From NCBI RefSeq assembly GCF_030052815.1, contig NW_026614840.1, positions 248,001 through 312,000 of the forward strand: DNA of 64,000 nucleotides. The letters are read 5' to 3'. Origin of the DNA: Hevea brasiliensis. Its lineage: Eukaryota > Streptophyta > Magnoliopsida > Malpighiales > Euphorbiaceae. Positions 37,137 through 48,159 of the stretch are shown here, piece by piece. The first letter of the stretch is position 1; each line of letters opens with the position of its first letter. The position numbers and the translations under genes are program-made. The notes beneath the pieces were generated by a model. That model had not been told where the DNA came from. It worked only from the letters and a program-made list of their open reading frames with translations, and did not search any database.

Positions 37137-40100
37137 TGTAACATCTCTATGTTCAGTAGTGTGTTCTACTGTTTCGGTGACCAGTGTCTGTTCGGACAGT
37201 TAGAATGCCTAGAACTACATTTAAATGTTAGTGAGGAGACATAAAATAATGAAATACAAGAAAGGAAAATACAAGAAAAATAAAGGAAAAATAATAGCAA
37301 TGAAATGAAACTAAGTTAAACGAGCCAGCACCACAGCGATGGGTGACCGCACGGGGAAGTTACGGTGCAGGCAATAGCCGACCCCAGGACTGCAAGGAAC
37401 CCTCGGAATTTAGTTTCGAGACATAATTAAAGACTTATTGAAGTATAAATGTCATTAGAAATATCAAAGAAAAATTAATTAATTAGTACAAAGAAAAATG
37501 AGAAATCGAGAAAATGACAAAACTCGGTGTTACCGAAAAATCGGGAATACAACCCGAATAGGGGCATTGTGGTCATTTGACACCCCGAGTTGCCTTTTGA
37601 CCTAAATGTCCATCAAAAACAAATGATATTAAACCTTGAAAATATCATGAAAATTAAAATGGTGGTACATAAATTAAATAGTCAAAGAAATGTGGTAAAT
37701 ATGGAAATTTGGAAACTTTGGAATAAATAATCAATATACTATATTAGTGCTCCACTAAAATCATATTTGGGACACCTAAAGATTGAAGTGGGACAAGTGT
37801 ACGATCAATTACTTTCTTCTTCCTCACAAGTTCACCTTGGCCGAATTCCCTCTCCCATGGAATCCTCCATTGCCGTCCACCATCAAGCTTAAGTCCACCA
37901 TTGATTTAGCCATCTTTTTCACTAACTTCCTTAATTAAACTTGACCACCATACCTTGGGCAGCAATAAGGGAGCAAGAAAGATAAGTTTTGGTGGAGTTT
38001 TGAAGAAGTCTAAAAGAGGTAAGTGGTTATTTTCAATTCTTGTTTCATTAAAAGTGTAACTAAAGTTGTGGGTAGTTGAATTATGGAAGAAGTTTGATGT
38101 TTGATGAATTATTGGAGTTGAGCTATTTCGACAACCATGGAACTTCATCATGAATAGCTTGTCTTTGCATGTAAATTGTTGTTTGAGATGTTAAATTAAG
38201 TGTTTATTTTCATATATAAAGTTTGATTTGTAAGCTTGAAAAGTGAAAATGGAAGTTGATGTGTATGTGTAAACTTGTGGCAGCCTCATGATGAAGATTG
38301 AAGTGTTTAAGTTCATGAAATGTTGTTGAAATATTGTACAAAAATTGAAAGCATATATGTGTGTGGAATAGTAGTGATAGGTATGTAATTTGATGATGGA
38401 AGTTTGTATGATAATTAGAAATATTTATGTGTATATATTATTGGGATTGAACTTTGTGAATGGTGATTGCATTTGGTGGATTTTGAAGTGGTTATATTCG
38501 GTCCAAGTTGACCTATAATGTAGAGAATTGAATGGTTTTGGTTAGTGCCAAATGCAAAATGTTGTGGGGAAGTGAAGATGTAATTGATAAACATGTGTTT
38601 GGTTTGGTGTTTGAAAAACATGTAGAGGGCATTGTGCAAATGGACCTATAACCCTAAGTGTGTGGCTGCAATTGGTATGAAGCCAATTGGAGGTGAAACT
38701 AGGCACAAAATGTGCCAACTTTCATGAAGAAAGCCTGCCTAAATTCTATCCAGAAAGTGACTTGAAAAATGACCAAATCCGGATTAGTGACTTGAAAGCC
38801 AAATTTACCATTTGGGCAGCAGTTAGTGTTTTGGCCATAACTCACTCAAAACAGGTCCAAATGACCTGAAATTTTTACCATGAATAGATTAGACAAAATC
38901 TACAACTCTTTTGAAGATACTAAAACCCAGAAATGACCATAAGCAAGTCAAAATGCTTGCACAAATTTGGGTATAAAAACTGCCAGAACCAGAAATGACC
39001 TAAAAATGACCTAAAGTTGCCATTTTAGTGCAATCTATCTAGCTTTAGTAAATTGACCATATCTTGGTCTATACAACTCAGAATGACCTAAAATTTTGCC
39101 CCATGTGTAATAAGACATAGAGCTACAATTTTGCTTCTTTGACCAGAAGCTAAAAACTAAGTGAAATAGGACTTTAAGCTAGACCAATCTAGCACACAAA
39201 AATTGAGAACTTGACATTTACATACAATGATGCTTGAAATAATTTGGCAATGAATACCAACTTGTAAAAATAATAAGTTGCACTATATTGGTAGCATATT
39301 GAAATGCAAAATGTGACATATTGGTAACATTAAACCTAATTCACCTAGAGTGCATCGAGGGTCAACATTTTAGGTTGACTAAGGAAAATAATAGAATTAA
39401 ATAAATTAATTATTAAACCTTATTATTAGAGACAGTTTAAATGAGTACTGAAACACTTCAAATTGAGTGTTTCAGTTAGCAAAGACTCAGGGAAGGGGAA
39501 GGAAACAATGAGTCAGGGCTAAGAGGCATTTATCAAAGGTTTGTACATAACAGTTGTTTCTTTTGAATTTTCAATTGAAATAAATTTTGACAAATTGTTT
39601 GTTATTGTTTAAATTGTGAAAATTTCTCTTAATGATATTTGATGGATACTTATTGCTTGAAACATATTGTAAATGGTTTGAAATCATAGCTATCATGTAT
39701 ATTGATTGAATTCCTCGCTAGCTTATCTAGTGGGATGAATTGACTTTGAATTCCCTCTCTGGCTGAAGCGTTGAGGTGTGTTCCTGTTGAGGACGAATAG
39801 AATGAGTACTCATATTATTGCTAGCTAGCTATGTTATTCCTCATTAGTCATCGGCTTTTGGGACGAATTGGACTATGGAATCATGCTTAAGCTGTGTGTG
39901 TGATTTATTGATATTTATTGTGATATTGTGAAATGGAGTTTAAATTCTTTATGAAATTCTTTCTCTTTTGAATTTAACTATGATTTTAAGTATCCACTAT
40001 TTATATGATTTATGGCTTATGGTTTTTAAATTGTATTTTCTTAATGTTGTGCATCACTGAGACATTGGCTTAGCGATAGCTTTTTCATTACTATCGCAGG

Positions 40101-40682
40101 TAGACAGACGGACAGAGCAGCAGAGTATGCTGCTTGTGCCACATTTTGAGATTTTGCCGGGTATATCGAGTATACCATATTTTGTAGTTTTTGTTGTAAT
40201 GTATGTGCACTGTATATATGTATTGTACTTAGTCTTGAGCAGTTGTAAATTAAAATTGTAAATTATTTTGGCTTGTAAAAAAATATTGTGACATATTTCT
40301 TTTATCTCATCTTTTGTAAACAGTGAAAAATTGATTGTTAAACTAAGTTGATAAATGTTAAGCAATTTATTATGTTGAACTGTTATTGGAGTTTGGGGAT
40401 TGAACAAACTTATTGGAAGTGCTTTTTACAGGTTTTTGAAGAACTGTTTTATTTAAAATACAAATGAAACTCTGCCAAAATTTTTACCGATTTGTTATTT
40501 TGTTTCAATTCAGTTAAAAATTTTTAATACCTGTCAAAAGTGCTCACCACTGTAAAAAGAAGTAAGAAAATGTTTAAAATCCCTTGTAGTGTATTTAATG
40601 GGTTATCAGTAGATGAAGTTTGGTAATTCATTAGATATACTACGGGATCATGTTATGCCTTACGGAGGGGTAGGGTGTCACA
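37137..40682 (+). mobile_element. G3, gypsy solo LTR
   Basis: 3546 bp, TGTAACATC... to ...GGTGTCACA, with a perfect TTTAT TSD (37132-37136, 40683-40687). It carries the GAGCCAGCACCACAGCGATGG block near 37325, two ~200-bp units (about 38832, 39056), inverted repeat CTGAAACAC/GTGTTTCAG at 39448-39475 and paired hairpins at 40057-40097. It inserted in T1's LTR in the opposite orientation. Confidence 0.93.
40057..40097 (+). other. Paired hairpins in G3
   Basis: Hairpin 1 arms are CTGAG and CTTAG (one G-U pair). Hairpin 2 has perfect 7-bp arms GCGATAG and CTATCGC (40073-40079, 40091-40097). Confidence 0.72.
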
Positions 40683-42254
40683 TTTATTCTAATATCACAT
40701 AAGGCCTAAACAATGACAACCTAATAAAGATTTGTAACATGTAAATTTATTTCACAATTACCAAGTATTAAATTAAATTTATTTTACATGCCAAGGTTAG
40801 TTTAATTTACAAATAAGATTAATTTTAATTTACAAGGTATTTATTTAAATTAATTTCATGCAAAAGTTAGTTAAATTAAAAATAAAATTAATTTTAATTA
40901 AAAAAATAAAAATCCTATTATTACTATAATTTATTGCTAATTGTTATTTTAGGAATTTAGGACTACTTACTTGCTAGTAATTACAGTTGCCATTAGGGCA
41001 AGCTACCCTTAAAAAAGGGGGTCTTCTCTTCTAGTATGGCAATAATACCCCTAGCTTACTCCCGTTTAGCTCCATGTAAGCTCGACGCAAATGCCCTCTT
41101 TGGTACTTACTTTAGGACTACTTACCAATTTTGTTTGTAATAAAAATAAAGAAACTAAAAAATAATGAAACAAAAAAAAATAAGAAAATACTAATAACAA
41201 TTCATATTTGATTCTAACTCTAGTCTCCTAATGGGGTTAAAATTCCTAATTAGTTACAACTACCTAAGAGTTCAAGTCTTCTAACATGATCCAAACACTT
41301 CATAACACTTCTTGAATTAAGAGAACTCAGAAAAATAAATCAAATATCAATTAGAACTCAAGAACACACAAGAACATACATAAATATACAATTCTCAGAT
41401 TCTAGCAAATTGACAGTAGCAAGAAATTTGATTTTTGAAAAATAGTTAGACATGCCTAAAAATCATGAACAAATTACAAAAGACAGTCAAAACATCATAC
41501 AACATTATAAAATTCATAGATTAAACAAAACCCTAGCCAAATAATCTACACAAATCATATATTTTCCTAATGACAGAATCACACTACTTTTTTATAAAAT
41601 TCATAACTCACCAAACATAATAGATATGAATGCGAAACTAATTGGAAAAGATTTCATAAGATTCCAAACTTAATTTTAGACACTAGATTTAAGTAAAAAA
41701 ATTAAGAAACAAGGGAGATATGGGCTCCGCAAATCGAGTATCCTGCAAATTAGATTTTATAGGAACCCTAACTTTAAACAGCCATAACTTACAAAATATT
41801 AAAGCTTTTTTAGTGATTCTTGAGCCTAAAATTAATGGAATTTCGTGCAGAATATGAATGTAATTGTTTCAAAGTTTTATAGATTCTGAAAATAATAAAA
41901 ACTAATAAAAATATGAGAGATAGAAAACTGAACATGTGCAGAGTTGTGTATTCCCTCAAATTAAATATGATTACATGATCTATATGAATATACAAAATAA
42001 ATGAAAAACAAAGAACATAGAATTAAACATTACATGATATAGATCTTGAAAAGAAAATAAAAGAACTAACCTTCATGAAATATCGCAAGAAAGAAAGAAG
42101 AACCAAAAGAATTTTGACTATTTCTCTTTTTAAAATTTTTTTTTCTTTCCTTTTTTTCTTTTTGTTTTTTGTTTTTTTTTTCTTCTCCTTCTCCTCCTTT
42201 TTTTTTCTTTCTCCAGTAGGGTTTTTATTGGGCTTTAGGAGAGAGGTGTGATAG

Positions 42255-42555
42255 GGTTTTGAGTCCTAGGGTGATAAAGTTCAGATAACTTAAACAACTA
42301 GAATTACAGAATTTGGGTGAGACTGAGACATGAATAAGGTGCATCAACCAATAGGAAGAGAGGGGAAGGGGAAGGCACCAATAGGGAGTGAGGAAGAGGA
42401 GTGGTATTTGAAGTCCTAATGTGATAAGGTTCAGATAACTTAAACAACTGGGATTAAGGAATTTGGGTGAGACTGGGATATGGGTGAGGTGTTCCAACCA
42501 ATAGGAAGAGAGGGAAAGGGGGTGGCACCAATAGGGAGTGAGGAAAAGAGTGAAG
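42255..42555. repeat. Two-copy tandem duplication, 150-bp period
   Basis: TTCAGATAACTTAAACAAC recurs at 42280 and 42430, and GGCACCAATAGGGAGTGAGG at about 42374 and 42524. The copies differ at several positions, so the duplication is old. It lies within T1's presumed LTR. Confidence 0.85.
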
Positions 42556-42792
42556 CTAAAAAGGGAGAGAGAGTTTGTATGGGAGAGGGATAAAGAAAAA
42601 GATATTTTCTTATTTTAATTGTTAAAAAATAAATTAAATGGGTCCTATTTAAAATTTCTAACTATGCTTTCTTTGGCCCATAGGGCCCAATTAAGCTTAA
42701 TTAGGTACATTTAAAAACTACCTATATTAAATTTAAACAAAACAAAATTTTATTTAAATTTAATTAAATTTATTTCCTAAAAAAAAATCATA

Positions 42793-43278
42793 TTATTTTT
42801 TTTTTTCAAGATCATGCCACGGAATTAATAATTCAACTCTATGCCTCCAATTACATCTTACAGTCATATAATTTTTCATCATCGGGTTTCCTATAGCCTC
42901 AATGCACATATTCATCATAAAATAAGGGTCTACAATCTGCTCCCTAGGTTTGTAGGTGAGGAGGTAAGGCAGGACTTGATGCTCCTCTAAGATCTCACTA
43001 ACCCACTAGCAATCATATCCATCCCGAATGCCCCTTTCATCGACTGCTTACCCTTTGCAGCTATAGTGAGGAGGTGCTAGCTTAGAACCAGAAGGACCTA
43101 GAAGGGTCAGACCTGCAACTATTTCCTATTCTCTAGTGGCCATAACTTCAGCCTCCGTTAATAGCACAACTTGTTGGGGCATTCCTCTTCTGAGCACTAA
43201 TACCTATAGAGGAGGTGTGGTTAAGTCAAAAGAATCCTCGGTGGTATCTTGACCCAAATCGAGGTTTAGGGAACTCAT
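42793..43278 (-). pseudogene. Decayed ORF of unknown origin
   Basis: From ATG at 43278 (MSSLNLDLGQDTTEDSF) one frame runs 161 codons to TAA at 42795-42793 with four internal stops (TAG 43206, TAG 43128, TAA 43050, TAG 43008). The C-terminal 70 residues are open and look protein-like: WVSEILEEHQVLPYLLTYKP, MNMCIEAIGNPMM and NYMTVRCNWRHRVELLIPWH. The final lysines come from a poly-A run. I do not recognise the family. It lies just outside the inferred T1 end, so it may belong to the sequence T1 landed in, either an older element or a captured host exon. Confidence 0.45.
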
Positions 43279-43705
43279 TAAAAGGGAAAAAGAAATAAAA
43301 ATTAACAGACAAAGAAAAGTAGTTTACCTTAAAAGAATTTTGAAAAAGGTTAGGAACTGCTCTCCCAGTCGTAGTCAAATCCAAATCTCTAACACAAATG
43401 GTGGAAACAAGGAAAGCAAAAAGAAAGAGGAAGGCTAAAAACAAAATAGGATAAAGTAACAAGCTTGATATTGAGTGTATATAATAGAAGCAATTAATGC
43501 AATAACCCCCAAAACATCAAACGAGATGCTTAGAACATCGCGTTGACATGATTACCACATGATTCTCCAAGATATAACTGATTTCAAAACTTTTCAAATC
43601 TTACCTCTCAACTGCTAATGCCTAAGCAACGAATGAAGAAGATGAAATAAAAAGTGACACCAAGACTAAGGACTCGAATACTCATAGGGGGACTAATGAT
43701 ATTGC
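43279..43705. other. No recognisable feature
   Basis: Between the decayed ORF and G4. On the minus strand it is pyrimidine-rich. A hydrophobic frame at 43462-43226 is compositional. I see no repeat boundary or gene. Confidence 0.5.
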
Positions 43706-46700
43706 TGTAACGCCCTCACTGTAAGTAGTCTGTATATTCTATTGTTCTGATGATTAATGTCTGTTCGGGCAGCCAGAATGTCTGGAACTACACTTAAACT
43801 AGAGTGAGAGGCATAAATTGATGAAATAAATGTTAAAAAAATACAAGAAAAATTAAGAGAAAATAAAAGAAATGAAATGCAACAAGGTTAAATGAGCCGA
43901 GGTTCCAGCGATGGGTGACCATAGTGGAAAGTAACTGTGTAGACTGTTGCTGACCCTAAACTCGGGAGGAACCCTAGGAAATAATTTTCAAGACTTAATT
44001 AAAAGTTTACTGAGGTATAAATGACATTAAAATTATCAAAGAAAATTTAAGAAAATTTACTTAATCGGTACAGATGAAAATAAAAATGAAATAGACATTA
44101 CAAAAATTTAAGAAACCATCGGGTTAGGGATTTAGTCGGTATTACCGAAAAAGTTTAACTATAACCCGAATAGGAGCATTTTGGTCATTTGGCACCTAGA
44201 GTTGACTTTTGACCTAAACGTCTATTAAAATGAGTGACATTAAAATTTTGAAAAATCCCATGAAAATATGAAACTATATGTAAAGTAATTAAAGGAACAT
44301 AAAGGGAATTATTAGAAATGTTAAAATTTTATTTATTGTAATTAATAAATAAATTTTTATTGGGGTAAGAAGACAAATCCAACCACTTAAAGTCATTTTC
44401 ACCTTCATCTTCTTTATTCCTTCTCCCATGGCTGAATTCCACTCCCCATGCTCTCTCTCCATTTTCTTTCTTTTCAAAGCTTAATTCTCCCTCTTCCCAC
44501 TCCAAAACCCTAATTCACCTTCACAAAAATTTGCCCCCACACCTTGGGAAGTCTATAAGCAACCAAGGAAAGAGGAAATAAGGAGGTTTTCACAAGGCTA
44601 AGAAGTAGCCATTAAAGGTTAGTGCATATTTTCTCTTCCTTCCTTTATTAAATCTTGAATTGAGGTTGAAATGAGTGAGTATAATATGAAATTGAAAGCA
44701 AATGATAAGAAACTTTGGAACCCTAGAATTCGGCAGCCTTAGGAAACATGGGAGTTTGATAACTTCATGCATGTAAATGGTGATTTGTGATGTTGATGAA
44801 TGAGTAGATGTGAGTTATATGTTGAGTGATGAAGTTGCATGTACTAGAAATTTTATTGCATGTGTATGTTGAGATTGACAATTTGAGTTAGGGTTTTAAC
44901 CTAACTATTGGAGATTTTGTGTAATTACTAGAATTTGACTTTGTTGAGATTAGTTGATGATATTTAGAAGTGCCATGAATGCCAATTTGTAGTTTGGGAG
45001 TTGGAGGAAATGAAATTGGAAGTGTACATTTCTTTGCAGGTTTGGGACTTTATAATCCAGTATATGTTTTGAGCCATGACTGAATTTGTGTTGCTCTAAT
45101 CAGCATGAGGCTAATTAGAGATGAAACTAGACCCAAAATACTCCATTTTTCATGAAGAAACCATGCTCAAATTTTGTCCGAAAATTGACCAATTTACTGT
45201 CCCAATCCGGCTAACCATTCAATGAACCCAGAAAAATAACCAAATGAACAATACACATTCATTTGGTCATAACTCCCTCTAGACAGATCCAAATGACCTG
45301 AATTTTATACCATTGGAAATCTTAGACATAGGACTAAAACTTTCCTGAAGGACATAGAGCTCAGAAATGCTTTTAACCAAATCAAATTGCTGGCCTAAAT
45401 TAAGTTACAAAACTATCCAGAATCATAATGCCCAGAAATTGCTGGACATAGGCTTATCCGACCAATTTTGGAAAAAAATGCCATAACTTGGTCTACAAAA
45501 ATCCAAATGCAATGAAATTAATGGCAAAATTTCCACAAGACATCAATCTACAATATTGGTATTTTGACCAAAACCTAGAAATCAAGGGAACTAGGTCAAT
45601 TCGCTAGGTAAAATTAGTATGCAAATTCTGGAAATTGCCTATATGACCACTTGACCCCCGAATAGTCTTTTAGCCATATCTCTCACTAGGAAACTCCAAT
45701 TGGGATGAGCCATATTGTTTTGGAAACCTAAGAAATAGGGCTCAAACATTTTTTCATACACTTTCCTCAAATTATGAATGTAAGAATCCAAAAAGTTGAG
45801 TTAAAGCCACTGACCTAAACTGGAATCCTATTGGCATAGGGTACATGAGTGTAGGCTAGTTATTTGGCTATAATTAATTCTAAAAACCTAAAAAATTGCA
45901 ATTTAAAATTATGAGTGACCATAAGACATAGGGAAACAAATTCTATGAAGAACACTAGGCCAAAATGTGGCTTCAACCTGTTCAATTAAATTGGTTAATT
46001 ATAACTCTAAAATCTGCATAGTTAAGGATCCAAAATTAGGAAATGAATCAGTTATGATTATTTGACCATAACTAAAGTTCAAGAAATCCAAATAATATGA
46101 TTCAAAAAGGGAAAATAAGGCAAGACATAGAGGAACAACCTCCATGAAGAAAGTATGACCAAACAGTGGCCACAAATTTATCAAATTGATAGGTAAATTT
46201 AAGACATTAAAACTGAACCTAAAGAAAGGTTCACAGGACAAACTATTTTATGGTAGGGTTTTAACCCTAATGTGTTACTAAACACTAAATTACATAAAAT
46301 AGATATGTGGGACCCACTTTTCCACTGCAAATTAACATGAAATTTCTAATAAGTAATTGATAATGCTTAATTGCCCAAAGTAAACCTAGGCTTATATATA
46401 TAGTTTGGATCGATTTATATACCAATTAGGGACTACAGATAGTTGTACTAAGTACATGAATGATCATTGAATGACAAAATATGTCTAACATGATTGTTCT
46501 ATAGGCTATATGCTTATCTGTCGGCCATTGTGCCTAATTTCATTTATGGCTTAAAAGCCTACCCGCTGGCCTTGTACCTAACATGACAGTTATATACAGG
46601 GTAGACATATAGTTGTCCAACCAGTATACTCCCGTGTATCCAGCCTTTATAGTCTGTTATAAGTTACTTAGGTACTGATATGATTTTAAAAAGACTAAAA

Positions 46701-46992
46701 ATAAAATAAATGCACCGATAAGATCCTGATAAATAAATTGATCCCAAAGTTAAATAAATCTATAAATATTTAGAATTTATGAAATTTTCCTAGAATAATT
46801 ATTTTTAATTATTTAGTTATTTTTCTTGAAAATTATGCACCACTAAGCAATTTGCTTAGCGCGTTGGCTTTCCATCGTGTAGGTACTAGAGACCAGACAC
46901 AGTCAAAGCAGCAGCCGTAGCAGTAGTGCCTTGACTGAGATTGACCAAATTTTTCAGTGTCTGGTAGTCACCTCAGTAGTTTATATTTTATT
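43706..46992 (+). mobile_element. G4, gypsy LTR, 3' end cut off by G5
   Basis: Begins TGTAACGCCCTCAC after ATTGC (43701-43705, expected TSD). Carries the GAGCCGAGGTTCCAGCGATGG block near 43900, five ~200-bp units (about 45270, 45480, 45670, 45865, 46065) and paired hairpins at 46843-46880. It stops at 46992 where minus-strand LTR G5 begins. Its last ~0.5 kb presumably lies beyond the window. Confidence 0.85.
46843..46880 (+). other. Paired hairpins in G4
   Basis: Hairpin 1 arms are CTAAGC and GCTTAG, perfect but with a sequence different from G1. Hairpin 2 arms are 46859-46867 and 46872-46880 (8 of 9 pairs, two of them G-U). Confidence 0.68.
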
Positions 46993-48159
46993 TGTCACAC
47001 CCTACCCCTCTGTAAGGCATGACATGATCCCGTAGTATACCTGATGAATTACCAACTCCGTCTACTGATAACCCATTAAATACACTACAAGGGATTTTAA
47101 AAACTTTTCTTACTTCTTTTACAGTGGTGAGCACTATTTACAGGTGTTAAAGACTTTGGTGAACTGAAGTGAAACAACTAACTCATTTGATTTATTTGGA
47201 ATATCTGTAAAAATTTTGGCAAGGTGCCATTTGTATTTTGGACAAAACAGTTCTTCAGAAAACCTGTAAAAAGCACTTCAATTATTTTCCAAATCTCAAC
47301 TCCAACATTTTTCTCAATACAACACATTTCTCAACTCAATTCCATAGAAATTTTTCAAAGTCTGAGATAAGGAAATATAATACAATTTTTATAAGTCAAA
47401 TAACTCATAATAAATTTACAACTTCAAGGTACAATTTGAATTTACAACTGCTCAAAACCAAAAACAAAATGTACATACAGTGTCATACATTACAGTACAA
47501 AATGCAAAATATTGGTATACTCATTATACCAGGTAATCCCTCACTGGATGTATTAGCAGCCTAGTCTGCTGCCCTGTCTGTCTCTCTACCTGCGACAGCA
47601 ATAAAAAGCTATCGCTGAGACAATGTCTCAGTGGTGCACAACATTAACCAAATACAATTTTAATTCACAATTCATAAATCATATCAATAGTGGATACTTA
47701 AAACCATAGTTAAATTCAAGACAATGAATGTCATAAGGAATTTAAACTCCAATTCACAAATTATCAAAATTCATAATAACACAATTTAGTCAAATAGTTT
47801 AAGAATACCGTATTGCCAATTCATGCACAATTTGATCAAATAACTGAATAATACCTTTTTGCAAATCAATAACACAATTCGATCAAATAACTGAATAATA
47901 TCGTTTTGCAAATCAATAACACAATTCAATCAAATAACTGAATAATATCGTTTTGCAAATCAATAACACAATTGATCAAATAACTGAATAATATCGTTTT
48001 GCAAATCAATAACACAATTGATCAAATAACTGAATAATATCGTTTTGCAAATCAATAACACCATTCGATCAAATAATTGAACAATACAATGTTGCCAATC
48101 AATAACACAATTTAGGTCATGACACAAATTTTTCCATATATGCCGTGTTGTACACCACG
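46993..48159 (-). mobile_element. G5, gypsy LTR (3' part), cut by G6
   Basis: On the plus strand begins TGTCACACCCTACCCC, the reverse complement of the LTR end of this superfamily. The paired hairpins are at 47592-47631: hairpin 1 arms CTGAGAC/GTCTCAG, hairpin 2 arms GCGATAGC/GCTGTCGC with one G-U. It contains a 46-bp tandem array and is interrupted at 48159. Expected TSD on this side is TTATT (46988-46992). Confidence 0.85.
47834..48112. repeat. 46/47-bp tandem repeat, about six copies
   Basis: Units start at 47834, 47881, 47928, 47974, 48020 and 48067, each beginning GATCAAATAACTGAATAATA (or close). The middle units are nearly identical and the outer ones diverged, the usual pattern of slippage or unequal exchange. 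The equivalent region of G6 has only two looser copies. Confidence 0.92.

Larger units (their letters stand above)
31665..42790 (-). mobile_element. T1, 5' portion (RT, PR, gag, leader, 5' LTR)
   Basis: Minus-strand continuation of the element at 889-4302. Together the coding part is about 5.9 kb. The 5' LTR is interrupted by G3. The outer boundary near 42790 is tentative: TGATTTTTTTTTAGG on the minus strand would be a TG start matching the ...CTCCTACA end at 36367. Confidence 0.8.
36367..42790 (-). mobile_element. T1 5' LTR, interrupted by G3
   Basis: The LTR pieces are 36367-37136 and 40688-about 42790, total about 2.87 kb. The block GTGTTAGGCACC on the plus strand near 36750 is typical of Tat LTRs. 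It contains a long pyrimidine tract (42115-42215) and a 150-bp duplication (42255-42555). The distal end is inferred, since no second copy is in the window. Confidence 0.6.

Noticed and set aside
43226..43462. Minus-strand ORF with a hydrophobic, signal-peptide-like N terminus
   Set aside because: It arises from a pyrimidine-rich tract, overlaps the better ORF in another frame and has no further support.
47834..48112. CRISPR-like regular repeats
   Set aside because: The units are head-to-tail without unique spacers, inside a plant LTR.
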